From Pseudomonadota bacterium (lineage in GTDB: Bacteria; Pseudomonadota; Gammaproteobacteria; Xanthomonadales; Xanthomonadaceae): a stretch of 6,847 nucleotides of DNA. Location: NCBI GenBank assembly GCA_023453655.1, contig JAEXTE010000010.1:1-6847 (forward strand), in the 5' to 3' direction. Under the pieces are notes generated by a model. That model did no database searches and was not told the origin of the DNA. It worked only from the letters and a program-made list of their open reading frames with translations. Numbering within the stretch: the stretch's first letter is position 1; every line of letters begins with the position of its first letter. This document shows positions 1 through 6,847 of the stretch, one piece after another. A program made the position numbers and the translations under genes.

Positions 1-2
1 GC

Positions 3-764
3 GGACTGGTGGCCGCCGGCGCGGACCGCAACCGCATCCGCGTGGCCGCGCCCGATGCGCGCACCCGCGCCGGCCTGGCCGAGGACTTCGGCGTGGCCTG
101 CTTCGCCAGCGCGGCGGAGGCCGTGCCCGGCGCGGCGACCTGGGTGTTCGCGGTCAAGCCGCAGGTGATGCGCGAGGTCTGCGAATCGCTGACGCCGATC
201 GCCCGCGCCGAGCGCCCGCTGGTGGTCTCGATCGCCGCCGGGATCACCGCCGCCCAGCTCGACCGCTGGCTGGGCGGTGGACTCGCGGTGGTCCGGGCGA
301 TGCCCAACACCCCTGCCCTGCTGGGGGCCGGGGTCACCGGCCTGTTCGCCAACGCCCGGGTCGATGGCGGGGAACGCGAGCGCGCCAACGGGCTGCTCGC
401 CAGCGCCGGACAGACCGTCTGGATCGCCGACGAGGCGCAGATGGACGCGGTCACCGCCACCTCCGGCAGCGGCCCGGCCTACGTGTTCCTGCTGGCCGAG
501 GCGATGGAGGATGCCGCGATCGCGCAGGGCCTGCCGGCCGACGCGGCGCGCATCCTGGCGCAGCAGACCATCCTCGGCGCGGCGCGCATGCTGACCGGTT
601 CGGGCGAGCCGCCGGCCGAACTGCGCAGGCGCGTCACCTCGCCCAACGGCACCACCCAGGCGGCGATCGAGACCTTCGAGGCCGGTGGTTTCCGGGCGCT
701 GGTCGGCCGTGCGATCGAGGCGGCCACCCGCCGTGGCGCCGAACTGTCCGCCGCCAATGACTGA
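3..764 (+). CDS. proC: Pyrroline-5-carboxylate reductase, 3' part (5' end outside window)
   Basis: This enzyme makes the last step of proline synthesis, the NAD(P)H-dependent reduction of 1-pyrroline-5-carboxylate to L-proline in the cytosol. The frame is open to the left edge and 253 residues are visible. The family is usually about 270-275 residues, so roughly 20 residues holding the N-terminal Gly-rich nucleotide-binding motif (GxGxMA) are missing. Visible family marks are the Rossmann-domain segment ending FAVKPQVM, the VRAMPNTPALLGAG motif, the TATSGSGPAYVF motif that starts the helical dimerisation domain, and the P5CR signature RRRVTSPNGTTQAAIETFE near the C-terminus (Asn in SPNGTT, where Gly is common). 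The last 8 bases overlap the start of the next gene, so the two are probably co-transcribed. The first ATG in the window (9-11) is internal and not the true start. Identification is secure. Confidence 0.95.
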   Translation, partial: GLVAAGADRNRIRVAAPDARTRAGLAEDFGVACFASAAEAVPGAATWVFAVKPQVMREVCESLTPIARAERPLVVSIAAGITAAQLDRWLGGGLAVVRAMPNTPALLGAGVTGLFANARVDGGERERANGLLASAGQTVWIADEAQMDAVTATSGSGPAYVFLLAEAMEDAAIAQGLPADAARILAQQTILGAARMLTGSGEPPAELRRRVTSPNGTTQAAIETFEAGGFRALVGRAIEAATRRGAELSAAND

Positions 765-1257
765 GGGGTCGGCGAGGCTGCGTGCGCTGGCGGCGACGCT
801 GGCGCTGGGCCTGCTCGCCGCCTGCGGCGGCGCGCCGGCCGACCCGGTCGAGCTGTCTGCGCAGCGCACGGCGTCCCTGCAGCCGGCCACGCTGGAGGTG
901 GGCGACCTGCGCATCAGCGCAAGCGTCGCGCCCTCCGCGTCCTTGGGCCCGGCCATCGCCGCCCGCTATGGCGTGTCGCCCGACCGCGGCGCGCAGCTGC
1001 TGCTGGTCGGCCTGCGCCAGGGCCCCGAGCACGACGAGACGGCGCTGCCGGCGCAGGTGAGTGCCCGTGCGCGCGACCTGCGCGGGGTCTGGCAGGACGT
1101 GGCCATGCGCGAGGTGCGCAGCGAGGGCTTCATCGACTATGTCGGCATGGTCCGGGTGGCGCCGCCCGATACCCTCGCGTTTGAGGTCACCGTCCTGCGC
1201 GAGGGCGCCGAGGCCCCGCAGGTGCTGCGCTTCAGCCGCGACGTCTTCGCGCAGTAG
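757..1257 (+). CDS. DUF4426-family lipoprotein
   Basis: The protein has 166 residues. It starts at the ATG at 757, which overlaps the end of proC by 8 bases; this start puts a normal lipoprotein signal at the N-terminus (basic RLR, hydrophobic core LAATLALGLL, lipobox L20-A21-A22-C23). In-frame starts further upstream would lie inside proC and bury the signal. Gly at +2 of the mature protein gives no inner-membrane retention signal, so outer-membrane anchoring is expected. The mature part resembles DUF4426 proteins: an early 'GDLRISASV' strand, then 'AARYGVSPDRGAQLLLV', then 'LPAQVSARARDLRGVW', ending in a beta-rich tail 'VLRFSRDVF'. DUF4426 has no established function. Genes of this family lie near proC, yggT and met genes in other gammaproteobacteria, which fits the position here. 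No Shine-Dalgarno is evident, consistent with translational coupling to proC. The family call is from remembered resemblance, not a search. Confidence 0.8.
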   Translation: MTEGSARLRALAATLALGLLAACGGAPADPVELSAQRTASLQPATLEVGDLRISASVAPSASLGPAIAARYGVSPDRGAQLLLVGLRQGPEHDETALPAQVSARARDLRGVWQDVAMREVRSEGFIDYVGMVRVAPPDTLAFEVTVLREGAEAPQVLRFSRDVFAQ

Positions 1258-1283
1258 TCCGCCCCGTTCCGCCGCCCTTCCCG

Positions 1284-2084
1284 TCAGGCGCGGCGGTCGG
1301 CCCAGCGCCGGATGATGCGCGCGATCTCGCCCACCCCGTCGGTCAGCGCCGCCGGGCCGGGCTGCAGGATCAGCGGCGAGCGGATTTCGTGCAGCTCGCC
1401 GTCGCGTACCGCCGGAATCGCGCTCCAGCCCGGCCTTGCGGCAACCTTCTCCGGCCGGAACTTCTTGCCGCACCACGAGCCGAGAATGATGTCCGGCGCT
1501 CGCGCGACCACCGGCGCGCCGTCGGCCAGGATCCGCGCCTTCGCCAGCGGCTCGGCGGCGAGCTCGGGGAACACATCGTCGCCGCCGGCGATGCGCACCA
1601 GTTCGGCGACCCAGCCGATGCCGGTGATCAGCGGATCGTCCCATTCCTCGAAATAGACCTTCGGCCTGGCGTGCAGCGCCGCCGACGCATCGGCGATCGC
1701 ATCCAGGCCGCGCGCCAGCGCGTCGGCATAGGCATCCGCGCGGGCGCTCGCGCCAACCAGTGCGCCCAGCCGGCGTACGTAGTCGAGGACGCCGTCGACG
1801 CTGCGGTGGTTGCTGATCCACACTTCGACCCCGCGACGCACCAGCTCGGCGGCGATGTCGGCCTGGATGTCGGAGAAGCCGACCACGAAATCGGGCCGCA
1901 GCGCCAGGATGGCCTCGATCTTCGCACTGGTGAAGGCGCTGACCTTCGGTTTCTCGCGGCGCGCGCGCGCAGGGCGCACGGTGAAGCCGCTGATGCCGAC
2001 GATGCGGTCCTGCTCGCCGAGCGCGTACAGGACTTCGGTGGGTTCCTCGGTCAGGCAGACGATCCGCCGCGGGCCGATGCTCAT
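1284..2084 (-). CDS. BtuF-like ABC-type substrate-binding protein homologue without signal peptide
   Basis: The 266-residue protein has the two-lobed fold of the cobalamin/Fe-siderophore binding-protein family (Peripla_BP_2, BtuF/FhuD type). The N-terminal lobe begins RIVCLTEEPTEVLYALG, followed by RIVGISGF and EAILALRPDFVVGFSD. A long linking helix spans about residues 95-140. The C-terminal lobe contains VYFEEWDDPLITG (143-155), GGDDVFPEL, ARAPDIILGSWCGKKF (194-209, Cys205) and a closing LQPGPAALTDG. The start chosen is the ATG whose first bases overlap the upstream gene's TGA (ATGA, 2081-2084). An in-frame start at 2216 would lie wholly inside the acetyltransferase gene. From the chosen start there is no signal peptide or lipobox: the first beta strand begins at residue 7. 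It is therefore predicted to stay in the cytosol, unlike classical BtuF. No permease or ATPase gene lies nearby. I recall similar signal-less proteins annotated 'cobalamin-binding protein' in proteobacteria. The ligand is unknown. Confidence 0.85.
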   Translation of the reverse strand: MSIGPRRIVCLTEEPTEVLYALGEQDRIVGISGFTVRPARARREKPKVSAFTSAKIEAILALRPDFVVGFSDIQADIAAELVRRGVEVWISNHRSVDGVLDYVRRLGALVGASARADAYADALARGLDAIADASAALHARPKVYFEEWDDPLITGIGWVAELVRIAGGDDVFPELAAEPLAKARILADGAPVVARAPDIILGSWCGKKFRPEKVAARPGWSAIPAVRDGELHEIRSPLILQPGPAALTDGVGEIARIIRRWADRRA

Positions 2085-2539
2085 GCCAGCGACTTGCGGA
2101 AGCAGACCACGCGTTCGGTTTCCTCGAATCCGCAGCGCCGGTGCGCGCCCACCGAGGCGTGGTTGTCGATCAGCGCATCGGACGCCAGCTCCACGCAGCC
2201 ACGGCTGCGCGTCCACGCTTCAACGCCGTCGACCAGGGCACGGCCCACGCCGCGCCCGCGCCATTCCGGGACCACGTACCAGGCTTCGAGGAAGCCGACC
2301 GGCGAGGTCGTGGTGCCGTTGACGTACTCGCTGCGCAGGCGCGCCTCGGCGAATCCCACCGCCTCCCCGCCGGCGACGGCGAGCAGCACGCAGGCGGTGT
2401 CCTGCGGGTGCGCGGCGGCGAGCAGTTCGGCGAGCGTGCCGACGGCAGGCTCGTCGGGCCACAGCGCCTGGCGCATGCCTCCCCAGGCAGCCGCATCGTC
2501 CGGCAGCCTGGCCGGGCGCAGCGCCACGTTCGCGGTCAC
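2081..2539 (-). CDS. AAC(6')-like aminoglycoside N-acetyltransferase (GNAT family)
   Basis: This GNAT-fold protein of 152 residues would transfer acetyl from acetyl-CoA to an amine. It strongly resembles the AAC(6')-Iz subgroup of aminoglycoside 6'-N-acetyltransferases. Seen: N-terminal [32 protein letters not shown] (71-89), which is characteristic of this AAC(6') group; the acetyl-CoA pyrophosphate loop R94-G-R-G-V-G99; then [16 protein letters not shown] and the C-terminal [13 protein letters not shown]. The start chosen is GTG at 2539, which overlaps the pdxH stop (GTGA, 2536-2539) and matches the N-terminal length I recall for AAC(6')-Iz. Another GTG at 2563 would add eight residues. It sits between pdxH and the BtuF-like gene with 4-base overlaps on both sides, so it is probably translated from the pdxH mRNA. 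Substrate specificity cannot be read from sequence. Being embedded in a core operon argues for an intrinsic chromosomal gene, not an acquired resistance cassette. A housekeeping substrate is possible. Confidence 0.85.
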   Translation of the reverse strand: MTANVALRPARLPDDAAAWGGMRQALWPDEPAVGTLAELLAAAHPQDTACVLLAVAGGEAVGFAEARLRSEYVNGTTTSPVGFLEAWYVVPEWRGRGVGRALVDGVEAWTRSRGCVELASDALIDNHASVGAHRRCGFEETERVVCFRKSLA

Positions 2540-3138
2540 GGATACAGCATCCGCTTGGCGCACTGGCCGGTCAGGTCGAATTCGTACAGCCAGCGCTCGT
2601 GCAGGCGGAACATGCCGCCGTACCAGAACTCGATCCGGTCCGGGCGCACGCGCAGGCCGGTCCAGCGCGGTGGCCGCGGCACCTCGCGCCCGGCGAATTC
2701 GGCCTCCAGCTCGCTCACCCGCTGTTCGAACTGGTCGCGCGATGCCAGCACTTCGGACTGCTTCGACGCCCAGGCCCCGAGCTGGCTCACCCGCGGCCGC
2801 GTCGCGAAATAGGCGTCGGCCTCTGCGTCGTCGACGATCTCGACCGGCCCCTCGATGCGGACCTGCACGCCGCTGCGCACGCGCGGCCAGTGGAACAGCA
2901 GCGCCGCGTGCGGGTTGAGCTGCAGTTCGCGGCCCTTGCGCCCGTCCAGGTGGGTGTAGAACACGAAGCCGCGCGCGTCGTGCGCCTTGAGCAGCACGGT
3001 GCGCGCCGAGGGCAGGCCGTCGCGCGTGGCGGTGGCCACCGTCATCGCGGTGGGATCGGGCTCGCCCGCCGCCAGCGCCTCGGCGAACAGGGCATCGAAA
3101 GTGGCCAGGGCCTCGGCCTGCAGGTCTGCGCAGCTCAT
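2536..3138 (-). CDS. pdxH: Pyridoxine/pyridoxamine 5'-phosphate oxidase
   Basis: This FMN enzyme oxidises pyridoxine or pyridoxamine 5'-phosphate to pyridoxal 5'-phosphate, the final step of vitamin B6 cofactor synthesis and salvage. It has 200 residues, slightly shorter than the E. coli enzyme. Seen in order: AMTVATA (31-37), the RTVLLK motif (46-51), [15 protein letters not shown] (58-72, FMN phosphate contacts R67/K68), QVRIEGPVE (92-100), [19 protein letters not shown] (110-128), [11 protein letters not shown] (154-164), and [12 protein letters not shown] (171-182) holding the substrate-binding R178 and H180. Compared with E. coli it has WTG for WGG, FWYG for FWQG, and a KRMLYP end in place of RLAP; I recall this variant from Xanthomonas PdxH, so it looks like lineage character, not decay. 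It is the first gene of a three-gene overlapping operon. Its ATG lies 17 bp from the divergent kinase start, and no good Shine-Dalgarno is visible. Confidence 0.95.
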   Translation of the reverse strand: MSCADLQAEALATFDALFAEALAAGEPDPTAMTVATATRDGLPSARTVLLKAHDARGFVFYTHLDGRKGRELQLNPHAALLFHWPRVRSGVQVRIEGPVEIVDDAEADAYFATRPRVSQLGAWASKQSEVLASRDQFEQRVSELEAEFAGREVPRPPRWTGLRVRPDRIEFWYGGMFRLHERWLYEFDLTGQCAKRMLYP

Positions 3139-3143
3139 TGGGC

Positions 3144-3149
3144 TATTGT
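3144..3149 (+). promoter_or_regulatory. Candidate -10 element (TATTGT) for the glycerate kinase gene, leaderless spacing
   Basis: TATTGT matches the TATAAT consensus at four of six positions and ends 6 bases before the ATG at 3156, so transcription would start at or next to the A of the start codon. No Shine-Dalgarno precedes that ATG, which suits a leaderless mRNA. No convincing -35 is seen. The opposite strand reads CACAAT over the shifted hexamer 3145-3150, which could serve pdxH in the same way. This is a sequence-based guess only. Confidence 0.35.
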
Positions 3150-3155
3150 GGCGCG

Positions 3156-3998
3156 ATGCCCCCCGATGCGCACGCGGCTCCGCCGCACGGATTCCCGGAT
3201 GCGCTGGTCGCGTGCGTGCTCGACGACGCGCTGGAGGCGGGCGCGGAGGTCTACGGCATCTCGGGCCTGCAGGGCAGCGGCAAGTCGACGCTCGCCGCGC
3301 AGCTGGTCGCGGCGGCGCAGGCGCGGGGGTTGCGCGCGGTGGCGGTGTCCATCGACGACTTCTATCTCGACCTGCCCGAACGCCGGCGCCTGGCGCGCGA
3401 GGTCCATCCGCTCCTGGCCACGCGCGGCCCGCCGGGCACCCACGACCTCGCGCTGGCCTGCGACACGCTCGACGCCCTGCGTTGCGGACGCGCGGTCGCC
3501 GTACCTGCCTTCGACAAACTGGCCGACCGGCGCCTGCCGCGGCCGAGTTGGCGCTGCGAGGCCGCGGACCTGGTGGTGTGCGAAGGCTGGTTCCTGGGCA
3601 CGCCCGCCGAACCGGAGGCCGCGCTGCAGACGCCGGCCAACGCGCTCGAACGCGACGAGGACGCGGACGGACGCTGGCGGCGCCACGTCAACGCGGCCCT
3701 CGCCCGGGTCTACCCCGCGCTGTGGCGGCGGATCGTCCGCCTGCTGTTCCTGCAGCCACCGGGCTTCGACGTCGTGCCGGCGTGGCGCTGGCAGCAGGAG
3801 GAGGCGCTGCAGGCGCGCAATCCCTCGCGTGCCGGCATGACGCGCGAGCAGGTCGAGCGCTTCGTCCAGCACTACGAGCGCGTCAGCCGGCAGGCGCTGC
3901 GCACGCTGCCCGGTCTCGCCGAGGCCGTGGTCGCGCTGGACGCGCAACGCCGGCCCGGGGCGCTGCGGAAGCGCGGGCCCGCCGCCGCGCGGCGCTGA
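3156..3998 (+). CDS. P-loop kinase, D-glycerate 3-kinase (GLYK/Tda10) family
   Basis: The protein has 280 residues and matches the plant GLYK / yeast Tda10 group of P-loop kinases, distantly related to phosphoribulokinase and uridine kinase. In plants the reaction is ATP + D-glycerate to 3-phosphoglycerate. Seen: Walker A G37-LQGS-G42-K43-S44; [10 protein letters not shown] (64-73), whose acidic pair is expected near the active site; [14 protein letters not shown] (84-97), a family hallmark; [11 protein letters not shown] (116-126); the Walker B-like strand [10 protein letters not shown] (139-148); [16 protein letters not shown] (164-179); WRWQQEEAL (210-218); and [15 protein letters not shown] (228-242). 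The last 20 or so residues are Arg/Ala/Pro-rich and look like a free tail. Start: ATG 3156. The frame extends to a TTG at 3138, but that would begin on the pdxH start codon. It is divergent from pdxH. Family call is firm; glycerate as the bacterial substrate is inferred. Confidence 0.85.
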   Translation: MPPDAHAAPPHGFPDALVACVLDDALEAGAEVYGISGLQGSGKSTLAAQLVAAAQARGLRAVAVSIDDFYLDLPERRRLAREVHPLLATRGPPGTHDLALACDTLDALRCGRAVAVPAFDKLADRRLPRPSWRCEAADLVVCEGWFLGTPAEPEAALQTPANALERDEDADGRWRRHVNAALARVYPALWRRIVRLLFLQPPGFDVVPAWRWQQEEALQARNPSRAGMTREQVERFVQHYERVSRQALRTLPGLAEAVVALDAQRRPGALRKRGPAAARR

Positions 3999-4010
3999 TC
4001 GCCGCGCGGC
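3984..4010. repeat. Paired GC palindromes at a convergent gene end
   Basis: The self-complementary 10-mer GCCGCGCGGC occurs twice (3984-3993 and 4001-4010), separated by 7 bases, straddling the stop codon of the glycerate kinase gene at 3996-3998. The two copies can pair with each other as a 10-bp stem with a GCTGATC loop on either strand. It lies between convergent genes whose ends are only 18 bp apart, so it may act as a shared bidirectional transcript end. There is no T tract, so it is not a standard intrinsic terminator. Confidence 0.35.
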
Positions 4011-4016
4011 ACACGT

Positions 4017-4472
4017 TCAGCCGCACTTCGCGTAGGGCGAACCGCGCAGCCAGTCGCGGAATCTTTCCGGCATCGGCGGCCCACCCGGCCAGCCGAAGTC
4101 GTGCGGCTCGACCACCAGCGCACCGGGCTTCTCGTCATGGTCGGTGATGACCAGGATCGGATTGCCGCCGGCGTCGCTCCAGTAGGGCCAGAACGCCCCC
4201 GACATGCCTTCGTAGGTCGGGCCGAAGAAGCTGGCCGAATACTCCACGGCCGGTGCGCGCTCGACCCTGCCGCCGCCGCGGTCCAGCGCGAAGCCGGTGG
4301 CGTCGATCAGCACCTGCGGGTACTTCGCGCAATCGCCGCCGGGCCCATAGCGCCCGTACAGCGAGGGGAAGTCCTGCAGGTGCTCCAGCGTCACCGCGCT
4401 GGCGGGGCCGGCGCTGGCGAGGTAGGTGGCCGCGGCCAGCGCGAGCGGTGCCAGGAAAGAACGGGTGTGCAT
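4017..4472 (-). CDS. Secreted protein of unknown function
   Basis: The protein has 151 residues. It has a clear Sec signal peptide (MHTRSF, hydrophobic core LAPLALAAATYLA, probable cleavage after A24-S-A26) and a mature part of about 125 residues expected in the periplasm. The start is set by a GGAGGG ribosome-binding site 5 bases before the ATG and by the signal peptide; the frame stays open far upstream, but that stretch is the shadow of the two neighbouring genes. Visible features are YGPGGDCAKYPQVLIDATGF, many aromatic residues (YSASFFGPTYEG, FWPYW), and PERFRDWLRGSPYAKCG at the end. There are exactly two Cys in the mature protein (C48 and C150), which could form a disulfide joining its two ends. 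I do not recognise a characterised family; similar xanthomonad proteins are, from memory, hypothetical. It lies 14 bp downstream of the small membrane-protein gene and is probably co-transcribed with it. Confidence 0.8.
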   Translation of the reverse strand: MHTRSFLAPLALAAATYLASAGPASAVTLEHLQDFPSLYGRYGPGGDCAKYPQVLIDATGFALDRGGGRVERAPAVEYSASFFGPTYEGMSGAFWPYWSDAGGNPILVITDHDEKPGALVVEPHDFGWPGGPPMPERFRDWLRGSPYAKCG

Positions 4473-4477
4473 GGCGA

Positions 4478-4483
4478 CCCTCC
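4478..4483 (-). promoter_or_regulatory. Ribosome-binding site (GGAGGG) that fixes the secreted-protein start
   Basis: GGAGGG on the minus strand lies 5 bases before the ATG at 4472, within the 14-bp gap after the stop of the upstream membrane-protein gene. It supports 4472 as the start over the much longer open frame upstream. Confidence 0.75.
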
Positions 4484-4486
4484 GCG

Positions 4487-4786
4487 TCAAGCCTGCGCGG
4501 CGGCTGGCGGGGACACCAGCGCCTGGTAGGCATCGTCGATCACCTTCAGGTTGCCACGGACCTTCCAGTGCACCCAGCCGGCGATGGCCAGCATCGGGAT
4601 GCCGAGGATGGCGCCGATGATGGTGATGGTCAGGAGTCCGCCGATGGCCAGGAAGGCCAGCGAACCGATCTTCGCCGGTTGCTGGCGCTGCAGCAGTTCC
4701 TGCCTGCGCGCTTCCAGCACCACGGGATTGGCGGTGCCGGCCTGGGTGATGTAGCCGCTGGCGTATTCGGGGGTCAGGCTGAGCAT
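4487..4786 (-). CDS. Small integral membrane protein of unknown function
   Basis: The protein has 99 residues. A polar N-terminal part (about 1-40) contains the charged, Gln-rich helix VLEARRQELLQRQQ. A hydrophobic stretch follows from I40 to W74 (SLAFLAIGGLLTITIIGAI, then LGIPMLAIAGWVHW), long enough for two short transmembrane helices with a Gly-Ile-Pro turn near 62-64, or for one long helix. The C-terminal tail (KVRGNLKVIDDAYQALV) is polar and starts with basic residues. The ATG at 4786 is preceded by GAGGT at 4791-4795 with 4-base spacing, which supports this start. It is the first gene of a pair with the secreted protein 14 bp downstream. No known family is recognised and no catalytic motif is visible. 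An envelope role is inferred only from its topology and neighbours. Confidence 0.75.
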   Translation of the reverse strand: MLSLTPEYASGYITQAGTANPVVLEARRQELLQRQQPAKIGSLAFLAIGGLLTITIIGAILGIPMLAIAGWVHWKVRGNLKVIDDAYQALVSPPAAAQA

Positions 4787-4812
4787 ATGGACCTCGCGTC
4801 GGTGGTGGAGTA

Positions 4813-4832
4813 CCGGGCCGTGCGCGGCCCGG
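4813..4832. terminator. Perfect 7-bp GC stem-loop between two minus-strand genes
   Basis: CCGGGCC (4813-4819) and GGCCCGG (4826-4832) form a perfect inverted repeat around a 6-base loop. It lies in the 60-bp gap between the stop of the lipoprotein gene (4847) and the start of the membrane-protein gene (4786). On the minus strand the short T run (4838-4842) lies before, not after, the stem, so a classical intrinsic terminator is not supported. It could still pause transcription, stabilise an mRNA end, or separate the lipoprotein transcript from the next two genes. Confidence 0.35.
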
Positions 4833-4846
4833 CGCGGAAAAATCCT

Positions 4847-5158
4847 TCAGTCGGAGCGGCGGTAGCGCATGCCCACCGGACCGGACAGGGTGTCGGCATC
4901 GACCCTGGTGAGCACCAGCGCGGCGGCGGCATCCTCCGACAGCCGCACCCGGATCCGGTCGCCATCGACCTCGTAGGCCAGTTCCTGCTCCACGCCCGCC
5001 AGCGGGCTGCTCATCACTACCCGTCCGTCGGGATGGAAGCTGAGCACGCTCATGCCGTGCTCGTCCTCGAACGTGCCGTCCAGGCCGCCGCCGCAGGCCG
5101 ACAACAGCAGTCCCAGCGCCACGGCGACAGCCCGTCTGCAGGTCCGGTGTACGCGCAT
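4847..5158 (-). CDS. Small lipoprotein of unknown function
   Basis: The protein has 103 residues. It begins with basic residues (RVHRTCRR), a hydrophobic core (AVAVALGLLL) and a lipobox L19-S20-A21-C22, giving a mature lipoprotein of about 82 residues. Gly follows the lipidated Cys, so there is no Asp retention signal and outer-membrane sorting is expected. The mature part is a run of short beta-type segments: GTFEDEHGMSVLSFHPDGRVVM, then LAYEVDGDRIRVRL, ALVLTRVDADTLSGPVGMRYRR. This pattern suggests a small beta-sandwich or barrel like other 'G-x-Y/F...F-x-x-D-G' bacterial lipoproteins; no function is known. The start is supported by a strong GGAGGA ribosome-binding site at 5165-5170. It is divergent from the winged-helix/kinase gene across a 155-bp intergenic region. 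Confidence 0.8.
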   Translation of the reverse strand: MRVHRTCRRAVAVALGLLLSACGGGLDGTFEDEHGMSVLSFHPDGRVVMSSPLAGVEQELAYEVDGDRIRVRLSEDAAAALVLTRVDADTLSGPVGMRYRRSD

Positions 5159-5164
5159 CGCCTG

Positions 5165-5170
5165 TCCTCC
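5165..5170 (-). promoter_or_regulatory. Strong ribosome-binding site of the lipoprotein gene
   Basis: On the minus strand GGGAGGGAGGA leads up to the ATG at 5158, with GGAGGA at 5165-5170 and 6-base spacing. This is the strongest Shine-Dalgarno in the window and fixes the start. It contrasts with pdxH, the glycerate kinase and the winged-helix/kinase gene, which have none that is obvious. Confidence 0.75.
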
Positions 5171-5214
5171 CTCCCCCGCGTGCCCCCATCCTCGCCGCGG
5201 CCGGTACGCAAGTC

Positions 5215-5247
5215 CTCAAGACGGGTTCAAGGAACCTTCAAATCGCG
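5215..5247. promoter_or_regulatory. Three 11-bp-phased direct repeats (YTCAAR), candidate OmpR/PhoB-type operator
   Basis: Three consecutive 11-base units start at 5215, 5226 and 5237 and read CTCAAG, TTCAAG and TTCAAA in their first six bases; the last five bases vary. Direct repeats one helical turn (11 bp) apart are the typical binding arrangement of OmpR/PhoB-family winged-helix domains. The next gene downstream encodes such a domain, and the divergent lipoprotein gene shares this 155-bp region. The array lies about 70-100 bp upstream of the kinase ATG, a plausible activator position. The middle also forms GGTTC-AAG-GAACC (5224-5236), a short inverted repeat. The rest of the intergenic region is featureless GC-rich sequence apart from the -10-like hexamer near the kinase start. 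Confidence 0.45.
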
Positions 5248-5299
5248 CGCCGGAGCGGGGGGACGGTGCCCGAGCGGCCCGCCCGCGTGCAGGCGCGGC

Positions 5300-5305
5300 T
5301 ATGAT
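5300..5305 (+). promoter_or_regulatory. Candidate -10 element (TATGAT) of the winged-helix/kinase gene
   Basis: TATGAT matches TATAAT at five of six positions and stands out in very GC-rich surroundings. It ends 8 bases before the ATG at 5314, so transcription would begin at or within about 2 bases of the start codon, giving a leaderless or nearly leaderless mRNA. The position 17 bp upstream (GCCCGC) is not a -35 element, which would suit an activator-dependent promoter. Confidence 0.45.
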
Positions 5306-5313
5306 CCGGACCC

Positions 5314-6847
<1,534 letters not shown>

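Noticed and set aside
1258..1283. Possible terminator between the convergent DUF4426 and binding-protein genes
   Set aside because: The 26-bp gap contains no inverted repeat or T run.
634..1821. Minus-strand open frame opposite proC and the DUF4426 gene and into the binding-protein gene
   Set aside because: It is Arg/Gly-rich with no domain pattern and overlaps three well-supported genes.
2085..2216. N-terminal extension of the binding-protein homologue
   Set aside because: The added residues have no signal-peptide character and lie entirely within the acetyltransferase gene; the ATGA overlap at 2081-2084 is the natural start.
1389..2918. Long plus-strand open frame opposite the minus-strand pdxH operon
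   Set aside because: It is low complexity (Arg, Ala, Pro, Ser), while the opposite strand encodes three recognisable proteins with coupled starts and stops.
4473..5219. N-terminal extension of the secreted protein to a start at 5219
   Set aside because: It would cover the membrane-protein and lipoprotein genes out of frame; the RBS and signal peptide at 4472 mark the real start.
5231..5260. GGAACC as a sigma-E-type -35 element
   Set aside because: No matching -10 (TCTGA/TCAAA-like) occurs 16-17 bases downstream; the stretch is GC only. The 11-bp repeats explain the sequence better.

Overview
The window is about 6.8 kb of very GC-rich, densely coding chromosomal DNA with no mobile elements, tRNA or rRNA genes, or CRISPR array visible. 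Third codon positions are almost all G or C. The PdxH protein carries the variant C-terminal signature (FWYG...RLHER, ending KRMLYP) that I recall from Xanthomonas, and the acetyltransferase resembles the chromosomal AAC(6')-Iz of Stenotrophomonas. Together these suggest a high-GC member of the Xanthomonadaceae (Lysobacter/Luteimonas-like). This is inferred from protein resemblance only.

Layout, left to right. (1) On the plus strand, the 3' part of proC (proline synthesis) overlaps a DUF4426 lipoprotein gene. (2) Converging on it is a tightly coupled minus-strand operon, pdxH > AAC(6')-like acetyltransferase > signal-less BtuF-like binding-protein homologue, with 4-base stop/start overlaps at both junctions. 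(3) A plant/yeast-type D-glycerate 3-kinase homologue is divergent from pdxH, with only 17 bp between the two start codons; a -10-like hexamer sits so close to its ATG that its mRNA may be leaderless. (4) Three small minus-strand genes follow, all of unknown function and all envelope-directed: a lipoprotein, a small membrane protein and a secreted protein. The last two form a pair with clear ribosome-binding sites. (5) The right edge carries the first 511 codons of a large plus-strand gene that runs off the window. It encodes an OmpR/PhoB-type winged-helix DNA-binding domain fused to a Ser/Thr protein kinase domain and a transmembrane helix, and probably continues into periplasmic TPR repeats.

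The most interesting part is the right end. The winged-helix/kinase fusion is an unusual one-protein regulator. Its upstream region holds three copies of YTCAAR spaced exactly 11 bp apart, the spacing used by OmpR/PhoB-family proteins, so autoregulation is a testable idea. The remaining genes are housekeeping or small conserved genes. I see no defence system, biosynthetic cluster or other multi-gene system beyond this.
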